Of a stretch of DNA of 64,000 nt, positions 25,842 to 33,812 are shown one piece after another. A program made the position numbers and the translations under genes. This DNA is from Thermoanaerobaculum sp. (GTDB lineage Bacteria > Acidobacteriota > Thermoanaerobaculia > Multivoradales > UBA5704): assembly GCA_021154885.1 (NCBI GenBank), contig JAJKHS010000053.1:53931-117930 (forward strand), written 5' to 3'. Under the pieces are notes generated by a model that did no database searches, had not been told where the DNA came from, and saw nothing but the letters and a program-made list of their open reading frames with translations. Within the stretch, counting starts at the first letter, position 1; the number at the start of each line of letters is the position of its first letter.

Positions 25842-25898
25842 CGTCTTGCAGTAGAATCCCCGCGAAGCCCGACAACCTCCAGCCGGCGAGGTGCGAAG

Positions 25899-26354
25899 AT
25901 GAAGCTTTCCGTGAATGGAAAAGAGCACGACGTTTCCGTCAGCGACGACATGCCTCTGCTCTGGGTGCTGCGTGACGTGCTGGGCCTGACCGGCACCAAG
26001 TTCGGCTGCGGCATGGCGCAGTGCGGCGCCTGCACCGTGCTGGTCGACGGCCAGCCCGTCCGCTCGTGCGTGCGGCCGGCCGCGGCCGTCGAGGGGCGCG
26101 CGGTGACCACGATCGAGGGCCTGAGCCTGCAGGGCGACCATCCCGTGCAGCGGGCCTGGGCCGAGGTCGACGTCGTCCAGTGCGGCTACTGCCAGTCCGG
26201 CCAGATCCTGGCGGCGGCGGCCCTGTTGCAGGCGAAGCCGAAACCGAGCGACGCCGACGTCGACGCCGCGCTGAGCGGCAATCTCTGCCGCTGCGGCACG
26301 TACCAGCGCATTCGCAGCGCCGTGCATCGCGCCGCCGAGCTGATGGAGGGTTGA
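25899..26354 (+). CDS. 2Fe-2S subunit of a molybdenum hydroxylase (IorA-like)
   Basis: A 151-residue iron-sulfur protein of the xanthine-oxidase family small subunit. The plant-type ferredoxin cluster is at [20 protein letters not shown] (about residues 36-55) and the C-terminal helical-bundle cluster at CGYCQSGQI and [12 protein letters not shown]. It passes electrons from the Moco subunit encoded just downstream (4 bp gap) to an acceptor. Length and arrangement match isoquinoline 1-oxidoreductase alpha (IorA). The ATG at 25899 follows CCGGCGAGGTGCGAAG. Confidence 0.9.
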   Translation: MKLSVNGKEHDVSVSDDMPLLWVLRDVLGLTGTKFGCGMAQCGACTVLVDGQPVRSCVRPAAAVEGRAVTTIEGLSLQGDHPVQRAWAEVDVVQCGYCQSGQILAAAALLQAKPKPSDADVDAALSGNLCRCGTYQRIRSAVHRAAELMEG

Positions 26355-26358
26355 CACC

Positions 26359-28533
26359 ATGACACCTCCCCAAGATTCTCAGCCGGAGCTCTCCCGGCGC
26401 TCCTTCCTCAAGCGCTCGGCCGTGGTGGGCGGCAGTCTCGTGGTCGGCTTCTTCGTGCCGGCTCCCCTGCGGCGTTTCGCCTTCGCGCAGGAGCCCCCGG
26501 GTGCCGCCGCGGCTCCCGCCCTGCCGCCCGTCAACGCCTTCCTGCGCATCGGCGGCGACGAGAGCGTCACGGTGCTGCTCGCCCACTCCGAGATGGGCCA
26601 GGGCATCTGGACCACGCTGCCCATGATGGTCAACGAGGAGCTGGACGCCGACTGGAGCCGCTTCCGCGTCGAGCACGCGCCCGCGGCGACGGTCTACCAT
26701 TCGCCGGTCTTCCCCATCCAGATGACGGGCGGCTCGACGAGCACGTGGTCCGAGCTCGACCGCTATCGCCAGGTGGGCGCCGTGGCGCGGACCCTGCTCG
26801 TGGCCGCCGCCGCCGCGCAGTGGGGCGTCGCTCCCGCCGACTGCCGCACCGAGAAGGGCTGGGTCCTCCACGGCGACCGCAAGGCGAGCTACGGCTCCCT
26901 GGCCGCGGCGGCGGCCCAGCTTCCGGCGCCCGATCACGTCGAGCTCAAGGCGCCGGAAAACTGGCAGGTCATCGGCAAGCCCACCCGCCGCCTCGACACG
27001 CCGGAGAAGATCACCGGCCGCGCGCAGTTCGGGCTCGACGTCCAATTGCCGGGGATGCTGACCGCGGTGGTGGCGCACGCGCGCACCTTCGGCGCCAAGG
27101 TGAGGAGCTTCGATCCGGCGGCGGCGCAGGCCGTGCCGGGCGTTCGCAAGGTTTTCGCGGTGCCCACGGGCGTCGCCGTCGTCGCCGATCATTTCTGGGC
27201 GGCCAAGAAGGGGCGGGACGCGCTCCAGGTCGAATGGGACCCAGGGCCGCACGCCGGCCTCGACACGGCGATCCTGCGCGAGAGCTACCGCGCGCAGGCG
27301 AAATCGGCGGGCGCCAAGGCCGCGGCCGGCGGCGACGTGGAGAAGGCGCTCTCCGGAGCCGTGCCGCTGGTCGCCGAGTACTCGGTTCCCTATCTCGCCC
27401 ACGCTCCCATGGAGCCGCTCAACTGCACGGTCCGCCGCGGCGCCGAGGGGGTCGAGCTCTGGACGGGGACGCAGTTCCAGACCGTGGACCAGCAGCGGGT
27501 GGCGGCGATCTTCGGCCTCAAACCCGAGCAGGTCGAGATCCACACCACCTTCCTGGGCGGCGGCTTCGGCCGGCGGGCGAACCTCGTCTCGGACTTCGTC
27601 GTCGAGGCTGCCCACGTGGCAAAGAATCTCGATCAGCCGGTCAAGCTCGTGTGGACGCGCGACGACGACATCCGCGGCGGCTACTACCGGCCCATGGCCG
27701 TCCATCGCCTCGAGGGGGCGCTGGACGCTCAAGGGGCGCCCGTGGCCTGGCGCCAGCGCATCGTCTCACAGTCGATCGTGGCCGGCTCGCCGTTCGCCGC
27801 GATGATCAAGGACGGCATCGACCCCACGGCGGTGGAGGGTGCCTCGGATTCGCAATACGTGACGGCCATCCCCCACCACCGGGTCGAGCTTCACACCGTC
27901 GATCCGGGCATCCCCGTCCTCTGGTGGCGCTCGGTGGGGAGCTCGCACACCGCCTTCGCCGTCGAGTCGTTCGTCGACGAGCTGGCGCACGCGGCGAAGC
28001 GGGACCCGCTGGAATTCCGGCGGGCGCTGCTCGCCAAGGCGCCGCGGATGCGGGCGGTGCTGGAGCTGGCGGCCGAGAAGGCAGGGTGGGGGAGCGCTCC
28101 GCCCGCGGGTCGCGGGCGGGGCCTCGCCGTCCACGAGTCGTTCGGCAGCATCGTCGCCCACGTCGCGGAGGTCTCCGTCGACGGCGGACACGTCCGGGTG
28201 CACCGGGTGGTCTGCGCGATCGATTGCGGCGTTTGCGTCAATCCGCTGGGCGTCCGTGCCCAGATGGAGTCCGGCGTCGTCTACGGGCTCAGCGCGGCGC
28301 TCTACGGCGAGCTGACGATGAAAGAGGGGCGCGTCGTCGAGAGCAACTTCCACGATTATCGCATCCTGCGCCTGCACGAGATGCCGCAGGTGGAAGTCCA
28401 CATCGTCTCCAGCCGTGAGAAATCCGGCGGCGCCGGCGAGCCCGGCACGCCGCCCATCGCGCCGGCGGTGGCGAACGCCGTCTTCGCCCTGACGGGGCAG
28501 CGCCTGCGCGAGCTGCCGCTGCGGCTGGCTTGA
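26359..28533 (+). CDS. molybdopterin-binding aldehyde/N-heterocycle oxidoreductase large subunit (IorB-like)
   Basis: A 724-residue periplasmic Moco enzyme subunit. A Tat signal is clear ([20 protein letters not shown]). Moco-binding segments of the IorB/aldehyde dehydrogenase type follow: [75 protein letters not shown] and a final [20 protein letters not shown], where the family Glu lies. It hydroxylates N-heterocycles or aldehydes in the family; the actual substrate is unknown. It forms an operon with the 2Fe-2S subunit and a diheme cytochrome. Confidence 0.9.
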   Translation: MTPPQDSQPELSRRSFLKRSAVVGGSLVVGFFVPAPLRRFAFAQEPPGAAAAPALPPVNAFLRIGGDESVTVLLAHSEMGQGIWTTLPMMVNEELDADWSRFRVEHAPAATVYHSPVFPIQMTGGSTSTWSELDRYRQVGAVARTLLVAAAAAQWGVAPADCRTEKGWVLHGDRKASYGSLAAAAAQLPAPDHVELKAPENWQVIGKPTRRLDTPEKITGRAQFGLDVQLPGMLTAVVAHARTFGAKVRSFDPAAAQAVPGVRKVFAVPTGVAVVADHFWAAKKGRDALQVEWDPGPHAGLDTAILRESYRAQAKSAGAKAAAGGDVEKALSGAVPLVAEYSVPYLAHAPMEPLNCTVRRGAEGVELWTGTQFQTVDQQRVAAIFGLKPEQVEIHTTFLGGGFGRRANLVSDFVVEAAHVAKNLDQPVKLVWTRDDDIRGGYYRPMAVHRLEGALDAQGAPVAWRQRIVSQSIVAGSPFAAMIKDGIDPTAVEGASDSQYVTAIPHHRVELHTVDPGIPVLWWRSVGSSHTAFAVESFVDELAHAAKRDPLEFRRALLAKAPRMRAVLELAAEKAGWGSAPPAGRGRGLAVHESFGSIVAHVAEVSVDGGHVRVHRVVCAIDCGVCVNPLGVRAQMESGVVYGLSAALYGELTMKEGRVVESNFHDYRILRLHEMPQVEVHIVSSREKSGGAGEPGTPPIAPAVANAVFALTGQRLRELPLRLA

Positions 28534-28546
28534 GGAGATGCAAGGA

Positions 28547-29158
28547 ATGAAAAGAATCGGGAATCCCTGGGTCCTGGCCGGAATGCTCGCCGGGATCGTT
28601 CTCTTGCCCAAAGGCGTGGATTCACAGACCCCGCGGACGGCGGCCCTCGCGGCCTTCGACACCATCCAGACCGTGCTCCAGCATCCCCGCTGCCAGAACT
28701 GTCACATTCCGGGCAACGCGCCCCTCCAACTCGACGCCGGCCTCGTGCACACGCAGAACGTGCAGCGCGGACCCGCGGGAAAGGGAGCGCCCGGCCTGCC
28801 CTGCTCGACCTGCCACGGCGTTACGAATCCGCCGGCGAGCTACGGACCGAACACGCCGCCCGGCGCTCCGAACTGGAGCCTGCCGTCGCCGGAGCACAAG
28901 ATGGTCTTCATCGGGCTTTCAAAAGCCGACCTCTGCGCCACGATCAAAGATCCGAAACGCAACGGCAACCGGAACCTGGCGGCGCTCCTGGAGCACGTGA
29001 GCCACGACAAGCTCGTCCTCTGGGGCTGGGACCCCGGAGTCGGCCGCGCGCCGGTCTCCGTGCCGCACGATGCCTTCGTCGCCAGCTTCAAGACCTGGAT
29101 GGCGGGCGGGGCACCGTGTCCGGCGGGCGGGGAGGCGAAGAGCGCGCGGCTGCGGTGA
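28547..29158 (+). CDS. diheme cytochrome c, electron acceptor of the Mo hydroxylase
   Basis: A 203-residue exported c-type cytochrome with two heme sites, CQNCH and CSTCH, about 40 residues apart. The ATG at 28547 has GAGGAG at proper distance; the in-frame ATG at 28538 sits too close to it. The signal is WVLAGMLAGIVLLPKG. It starts 13 bp after the IorB-like gene, so it is probably the electron outlet from Moco and 2Fe-2S to the respiratory chain, consistent with the Tat-exported enzyme. Confidence 0.85.
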   Translation: MKRIGNPWVLAGMLAGIVLLPKGVDSQTPRTAALAAFDTIQTVLQHPRCQNCHIPGNAPLQLDAGLVHTQNVQRGPAGKGAPGLPCSTCHGVTNPPASYGPNTPPGAPNWSLPSPEHKMVFIGLSKADLCATIKDPKRNGNRNLAALLEHVSHDKLVLWGWDPGVGRAPVSVPHDAFVASFKTWMAGGAPCPAGGEAKSARLR

Positions 29159-29162
29159 GGAA

Positions 29163-30014
29163 ATGAGCAGACAGATCGAGCTTGCGGACGCCGCGCTGGA
29201 GGTGACCGTCGGCGGGACCCTTGCGCCTGGCGTTCCGATCCTCTGCGCCGCGCATCCCGCGGCCGCTTTCGGCGAGAGCGCCGTCGGCCTACTCCAGGAG
29301 ACCGCGGGCACGAGCGTCGTCTGCGTCAATCCGCGCGGCCTCGGGTCCTCGTCTCCAGCCCCACCGGAGCGGACGTACACGCTCGACGATATGGTGGATG
29401 ACATCGAAGGCGTCCGCCGCCGCCTGGGCGTGGATCGCTGGGTTTTCTGGGGCATCTCCGGCGGCGGCTGGCTGGGTCAGATCTATGCGCGCAAGTACCC
29501 CGACGCGCTCGCCGGATTGATCCTGGAAAGCATCTGCCCCTGCTTCCGCGAGCGTCTCGCCGACCCGGACTGTCTGCTGAGCCCATATCACGCGCCCTGG
29601 CGCGCGGCCCTCGAAGAGAGGGGGCTGATCGCACCGGATTCTCACGCGGCAGTGGGCGATCCGAACGCGACGGAGTGGATCGACGTCGAAGGCGTGGGTG
29701 CGGTGTTCCGCCGCCGGAACGGGCCGGCTCTCCTCGTTTCTCCAATGCCGGTCTCCGCGGAGATGCATCGCACCTTGCCGGCCCTGTGGACCGTCGACGC
29801 GCGCGGCTGGCTGCGGGAGATTCGCACGCCAACGCTCGTGATCTGCGGCAACTCCGATCCGATCGTTCCCCTGGCGCACGCGCGGGCCGTTCACGAAGCG
29901 ATCCCGGGATCGGATCTGATGATCGTCGAGGGAGGCGGACATTCGCCGGTCATGGCGCGACGCCCGGACGTCATCGAGGCGGTTCAGTCCTTTGTTCGGG
30001 AGCGCGCTCGATAG
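29163..30014 (+). CDS. alpha/beta hydrolase
   Basis: A 283-residue cytosolic hydrolase of the proline-iminopeptidase / haloperoxidase type. Visible elements are VVCVNPRGLGSSSPAP (oxyanion loop), FWGISGGGWLGQIYARKYP (nucleophile elbow G-I-S-G-G), TLVICGNSDPIVPLAHA (Asp) and EGGGHSPVMARRP (His). The start ATG at 29163 lies 5 bp after the cytochrome stop; the longer upstream frame overlaps that gene. It may be the last gene of the Mo-hydroxylase operon. Substrate unknown. Confidence 0.85.
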   Translation: MSRQIELADAALEVTVGGTLAPGVPILCAAHPAAAFGESAVGLLQETAGTSVVCVNPRGLGSSSPAPPERTYTLDDMVDDIEGVRRRLGVDRWVFWGISGGGWLGQIYARKYPDALAGLILESICPCFRERLADPDCLLSPYHAPWRAALEERGLIAPDSHAAVGDPNATEWIDVEGVGAVFRRRNGPALLVSPMPVSAEMHRTLPALWTVDARGWLREIRTPTLVICGNSDPIVPLAHARAVHEAIPGSDLMIVEGGGHSPVMARRPDVIEAVQSFVRERAR

Positions 30015-30047
30015 GCGTCCGGGCCGTCATTCAAAGTCCAGCCAGCT

Positions 30048-30566
30048 TCAGAATCGCCAGCCGATTCCCAGCGCGTAATCCGCGAGACCGTCTTTGAATA
30101 CCAGGTCGTTGGTGGCCCAGTGTCCGCGCACCTCCGGCCGCAGGTACGCCCGCTCGCCGAGATAGATCTGCGCGCCGATGCCCGCGTGCACCGTCGCCTG
30201 ATTGCTGGTTTCACCAAAGGCCGAGACCCGGAACAGGCCCGGGCCAGCCAGCCCATAGATCTCGAAACGGTTCGAGTGGACGAAGTAAGCCTTGGCGGAA
30301 AGATCTCCAAACCAGTTGGTGAAGCCCTCGTTCAGGTGCGAGACGGACCCTTCCAGAGCCCACACCTGGCCGAAGCGATAATCTCCCCGCAGGCCGTATG
30401 ACTGGGAGCTTCCGCCGCCGGATTCGATGTTCCGGACGTGGGCGCCGAAGACCTCGATCGCGGGGCCGCGGTTCTCCTCCTGCGCTGACGCGGAGGGAGC
30501 GAAGGCGAGGAAAGCCAGCGCCGCCAGCGCTGGAATCGTGCAAACCTGATGGATTCGTCGGTTCAT
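30048..30566 (-). CDS. outer-membrane beta-barrel protein
   Basis: A 172-residue exported protein with an eight-stranded-barrel look: signal peptide (IPALAALAFLAFAPSASA), alternating strands such as SQSYGLRGDYRFGQVWALEG, turns rich in Asn and Gly, and a C-terminal strand ending in ALGIGWRF with the terminal Phe of outer-membrane proteins. The ATG at 30566 follows CAGGAGGAGAT; the longer frame to 30839 is rejected because it overlaps the transporter promoter region. Function is unknown, perhaps OmpW/OmpA-like. Confidence 0.75.
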   Translation of the reverse strand: MNRRIHQVCTIPALAALAFLAFAPSASAQEENRGPAIEVFGAHVRNIESGGGSSQSYGLRGDYRFGQVWALEGSVSHLNEGFTNWFGDLSAKAYFVHSNRFEIYGLAGPGLFRVSAFGETSNQATVHAGIGAQIYLGERAYLRPEVRGHWATNDLVFKDGLADYALGIGWRF

Positions 30567-30837
30567 ATCTCCTCCTGAAAGAAAGCCCGGGAGCGTCCCA
30601 GGCTGCGCGAGCAAGAGGGCAAGGGCGGTGCCATGCCGGCGAGCTGCGGCGAGAGAATGAATCAAATGCAGCCGGGAAAAGGCTTTGGGTGCGAAGGGCC
30701 GGCTGCGTGCCGAGCGCGCGGGGGCAGCGCGGAGTGTCAGTCGGCTCTTACAGCCGTCGCGAGAATCCGACAGCAAGGGGAATAACTGATCCGCCTCTCG
30801 GCTGGCGGCCTCGGACAGGCTACAATCCCCTCCGCTC

Positions 30838-32190
30838 ATGTCCGACCCGACCCGACCCGACCTCCAGCGGGAGACCTACACCTCCCGGCTCAGCCTCGTC
30901 CTCACCATGCTGGGAGTGGCGGTGGGGCTGGGGAACGTGTGGCGGTTTCCCTACATGGTGGGCCGGTTCGGCGGCGCCGCCTTCGTCCTGGTCTACGTCC
31001 TGGCGGCGGTGCTCCTGGGCATTCCGGCGCTGATGGCGGAGTGGGCGCTGGGCCGGCAGACCCGCCGCGGGCCGGTGGGTGCCTTCGAGCGCGCCGGCTT
31101 CCCCGGTGGCCGCGCCGTGGGCTGGTTCCTGTTCTTCGTCATGTTCGCGGCCACCGGCTATTACATCAATGCCCTGGGCTGGGTGCTGTACTACGCCGTG
31201 GGCGAAGCGGCGCGCCTCGTCGGCGCGCCGTGGGCCGAGGGGGCGATCCTGCCGCCGGCCACGGGCTTCGACCTGCGCTCGTTCCTCCTCCAGTGCGGGT
31301 TCACGGGCGTGCTCATCGTCGGTTGCGCCCTGGTGCTCCTGCGGGGATTGCGGGCGGGCATCGAGCGCACGAGCAAGGTCCTCATTCCGCTCCTCTTCTT
31401 CAGCCTCCTCGTGCTCATGGTGCGCGCCCTGACGCTGCCCGGAGCGGGCGCCGGGGTGGCATGGTTCATCGGCAAGTTCGAATGGACCGCCTTCACGCCG
31501 CGCGTGCTGGCCGCCGCCTTCGGCCAGGTCTTCTTCACCCTCTCGCTGGGCGGCACCATGATGGTGATCTATGGCTCGTATCTGAAACCTGAGGATCGCC
31601 TGGCGGGCAATGCCACGATCACCGTCGCCGGCGACACCGCGTCCGGAATCCTGGCCGGCTTCGCCATCCTGCCGGCGGTCGTCAGCCTGGGTCTCCTGTC
31701 GGCGAGCGAGCCCGACCTCATCTTCGTCGTTTTACCTCGCGTATTTGCAACCATTCCGCTGGGCCGGCTTTTCGGCCTGATCTTCTTCGTGGGTCTCCTG
31801 GGCTCGGGCTTTCTCTCCGCCATCGCGGCCTGGGAGGTGCAGGTGGCGGCGCTCACGGACAACATGCGGCTCTCCCGCCGGCAGGCCGTCTGGTGGCTGG
31901 CGTTGCTGATCTTCCTGATCGCGCTGCCGCCGATGCCGAACCAAAAGATTTTCCTCGCCTGGGACCTGACCTTCGGCTCGGGAATGCAGACGCTGGGCTC
32001 GCTGCTCGCCGTGGTGGCCGTCTGCTGGTGCCTGAAGCGGACGGCGGTGCTGCGCGAGTTAGGTGGACCGGAGCCCGGACTGCCGATCCGTCTGCTTTAC
32101 CTCTGGCTGCGGTACGTCGTGCCGGTGCTGATCCTGCTGGTGGGTCTCTGGTGGCTGACGAGCGAGGTGCTGGGGAAGGCGGGGGGATAG
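30838..32190 (+). CDS. sodium-dependent transporter (NSS/SNF family)
   Basis: A 450-residue inner-membrane transporter of the LeuT fold with about 11 to 12 helices. TM1 shows the signature GVAVGLGNVWRFPYMVGRFG with the unwound Na+/substrate site. EWALGRQTRRGPVGAFE and a C-terminal run of helices follow. It imports an amino acid or related solute with Na+. It begins with an ATG at 30838 directly after a GC-rich leader and is divergent from the beta-barrel gene. Confidence 0.9.
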   Translation: MSDPTRPDLQRETYTSRLSLVLTMLGVAVGLGNVWRFPYMVGRFGGAAFVLVYVLAAVLLGIPALMAEWALGRQTRRGPVGAFERAGFPGGRAVGWFLFFVMFAATGYYINALGWVLYYAVGEAARLVGAPWAEGAILPPATGFDLRSFLLQCGFTGVLIVGCALVLLRGLRAGIERTSKVLIPLLFFSLLVLMVRALTLPGAGAGVAWFIGKFEWTAFTPRVLAAAFGQVFFTLSLGGTMMVIYGSYLKPEDRLAGNATITVAGDTASGILAGFAILPAVVSLGLLSASEPDLIFVVLPRVFATIPLGRLFGLIFFVGLLGSGFLSAIAAWEVQVAALTDNMRLSRRQAVWWLALLIFLIALPPMPNQKIFLAWDLTFGSGMQTLGSLLAVVAVCWCLKRTAVLRELGGPEPGLPIRLLYLWLRYVVPVLILLVGLWWLTSEVLGKAGG

Positions 32191-32208
32191 GGGCTGGAGC
32201 CGACGTCG

Positions 32209-32847
32209 TCAGCCCAGAATGCGCTGGAGAGCGGCTGCCAAGATCGGTTTGGCCCAGTCCGGCGTTTGCGACAGATCCTCCGGGCCGAGGATGCGCCCCG
32301 CCTCCAGGTGCAGCACGAGCCGAGGTATGGGCAACCCGCCCGCCTCGGGGTTCGCGTGATCGCTGTTGTCATAGACCCGCAAGGCCCTGAGGGAGGGCAG
32401 GAGTTGCACGAGGTTCAGTCGACTCCGCTCGTAACGTTGTCGAATGATCTCCTCCGGAATGGAATGACCACCCTGGCGGACACGGGCCGCCACGCGCTCG
32501 ATGTGCAGCTCGGGGCTCGCGAGCCCCACATACCAGACGAGAATCTCGCTCCCGCTCCTGGCCCCTTCGCCGAGCAGGCGCGGGATCGTATTGCCGCCGA
32601 GCGTGGTCTCGAAAGCGAAGTCGAGGCGTTCCTGGATGGCGCGCTCGAGCAGCGTCCGGCCGATCCGCCACGCGGCTGCATTGGCCTCGGCCGCCGTCAG
32701 AGCCGGCCGTGTGGCCCTCAGCTCGCGAGCGGCTTCGTCGGGGTTGTAATAGTCAGCTCCGGATTCGCGGAAGGCTGCACCGCCGATGCTGCTCCTGCCG
32801 CCGCCGTTGACGCCGGCCAGAGCGTAGATGCGCGGGCGACCGGACAC
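32209..32847 (-). CDS. zeta-toxin-like P-loop kinase
   Basis: A 212-residue protein of the zeta toxin / predicted ABC-type ATPase group, which phosphorylate UDP-GlcNAc or other targets. The P-loop reads AGVNGGGRSSIGG: the usual invariant Lys of G-x4-G-K-S/T is Arg here. Other zeta elements are NPDEAARELR (about 34-43), FAFETTLGGNTI and VRQGGHSIPEEIIRQRYERS. Start is GTG at 32847, immediately after the stop of the Phd-type antitoxin gene, so the pair is coupled. The K-to-R change may weaken ATP use. Confidence 0.75.
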   Translation of the reverse strand: MSGRPRIYALAGVNGGGRSSIGGAAFRESGADYYNPDEAARELRATRPALTAAEANAAAWRIGRTLLERAIQERLDFAFETTLGGNTIPRLLGEGARSGSEILVWYVGLASPELHIERVAARVRQGGHSIPEEIIRQRYERSRLNLVQLLPSLRALRVYDNSDHANPEAGGLPIPRLVLHLEAGRILGPEDLSQTPDWAKPILAAALQRILG

Positions 32848-33198
32848 TCAGCGCCGCCGTCGTGCTGCTTTGACCGCGGCCCGGCCGAGCGCCGCCGGAG
32901 TGGCCTTGAACGCCGCCTCCATTCCCTTCCTGGCCGCTGGAGTCTGCATGCGCTGAAGCAGGCTCTCGAACTTGGTGCTGAGCGCGTCGAGGGTCTCGGA
33001 GCGCATGCTGCTCAGAGACTCGAACTCCTCATAGGACAGCAGCACGGCTTTCGGCACGTCGTGGCGGGTGATTGCGACAGCGCCAGACGCGGCGACGTGG
33101 TCGAGGAGCTCGCCGAAGGTATTCTTGGCCTGAGTGGCAGCGACCTCGGGGATCTCGACCAGCTCGCCCAGGCGGTTGTGAAAGGTATGTCTCGCCAT
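32848..33198 (-). CDS. Phd/YefM-type antitoxin
   Basis: A 116-residue antitoxin. The N-terminal fold fits Phd/YefM (EVAATQAKNTFGELLDHVAA, VAITRHDVPKAVLLSYEEFE) and the C-terminal half is a basic helical toxin-binding tail. ATG 33198 follows GTGGAGGAACCG; the frame upstream to 33459 is not supported. It abuts the zeta-like kinase. Pairing of Phd-type antitoxins with zeta-like kinases is known; the family usually represses its own promoter. Confidence 0.75.
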   Translation of the reverse strand: MARHTFHNRLGELVEIPEVAATQAKNTFGELLDHVAASGAVAITRHDVPKAVLLSYEEFESLSSMRSETLDALSTKFESLLQRMQTPAARKGMEAAFKATPAALGRAAVKAARRRR

Positions 33199-33488
33199 CG
33201 GTTCCTCCACGCTTAGGATAGTACAAAATAGCCAATTCGCCCATTCTAGACGACGCGCCGCCCTCGCACGGCGCTGCGGCCGATCGGACCGCAGTCCGGC
33301 TAGGAGAGTCGTTTCGGCCGGGACTTCAACAAGATGAATCAAGGCGTTCAAAGAATTGAATAGAACCTGCCTCGGAAGCCGGACCACGTCTTCCTGAATC
33401 CAGCGGGAACCATAGCCAGTGCTCGATTTTGGAGAGTTATAGGATCGCGAGAGCTTCATGGCATTGCTCTTGCTTGACCATAGAAGTC

Positions 33489-33627
33489 ATGAGTGCTCGA
33501 ATCCTCCAACTGTCAGAGGCTCTGGCCGGAGTGAAACTGCACGCTCACGCTCATGCGAGTAGCCCTTAAGGCGGCCTTGATTCAGCTCTCACCGCTTTAA
33601 GGGCCGCCCACAAGAGGCGGCCCTTTT
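33489..33627 (+). promoter_or_regulatory. possible leader-peptide attenuator or small RNA upstream of the TIR gene
   Basis: A 26-codon ORF (33489-33569) ends in KLHAHAHASSP. Its stop codon lies at the 5' arm of a hairpin, GCCCTTAA (33562-33569) with TTAAGGGC (33597-33604). That hairpin excludes the strong terminator at 33601-33623, since the arms overlap. GGCGGCC (33570-33576) could likewise pair with GGCCGCC (33602-33608). The layout (short ORF with repeated His codons, anti-terminator, terminator) resembles an attenuator. The leader ORF has no good ribosome site, so a terminated small RNA is equally likely. The remainder of the 33199-33812 gap shows no gene. Confidence 0.3.
33601..33627 (+). 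terminator. Rho-independent terminator
   Basis: GGGCCGCC (33601-33608) and GGCGGCCC (33616-33623) form a perfect 8-bp GC stem with a 7-nt loop followed by TTTTGATTT. This is the best canonical intrinsic terminator in the window, yet no intact gene precedes it on this strand. Confidence 0.7.
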
Positions 33628-33812
33628 GATTTAAGGAGGAAGAGAGGGTTTGGCAACTGCTCGCCGAAGCGGGCGAAGAAAGAACGGAGGGATACGTGCC
33701 AGGGCAGCACCAGAGGAACCAAGGATTTGGATTGCTATGACACGGCACCGGTTCATACAAGGAATCTGAGGGATTATTGAAACCAACGTCTCTATCCCTG
33801 GAGGTATGATTC

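Noticed and set aside
33495..33512. tRNA-like TCGAATCC segment
   Set aside because: No acceptor stem, anticodon arm or CCA end can be built around it.
33650..33770. 39-codon basic ORF starting TTG after AAGGAGG
   Set aside because: No homology or composition support; the ribosome-like site follows a terminator, and spacing to the TTG is long.
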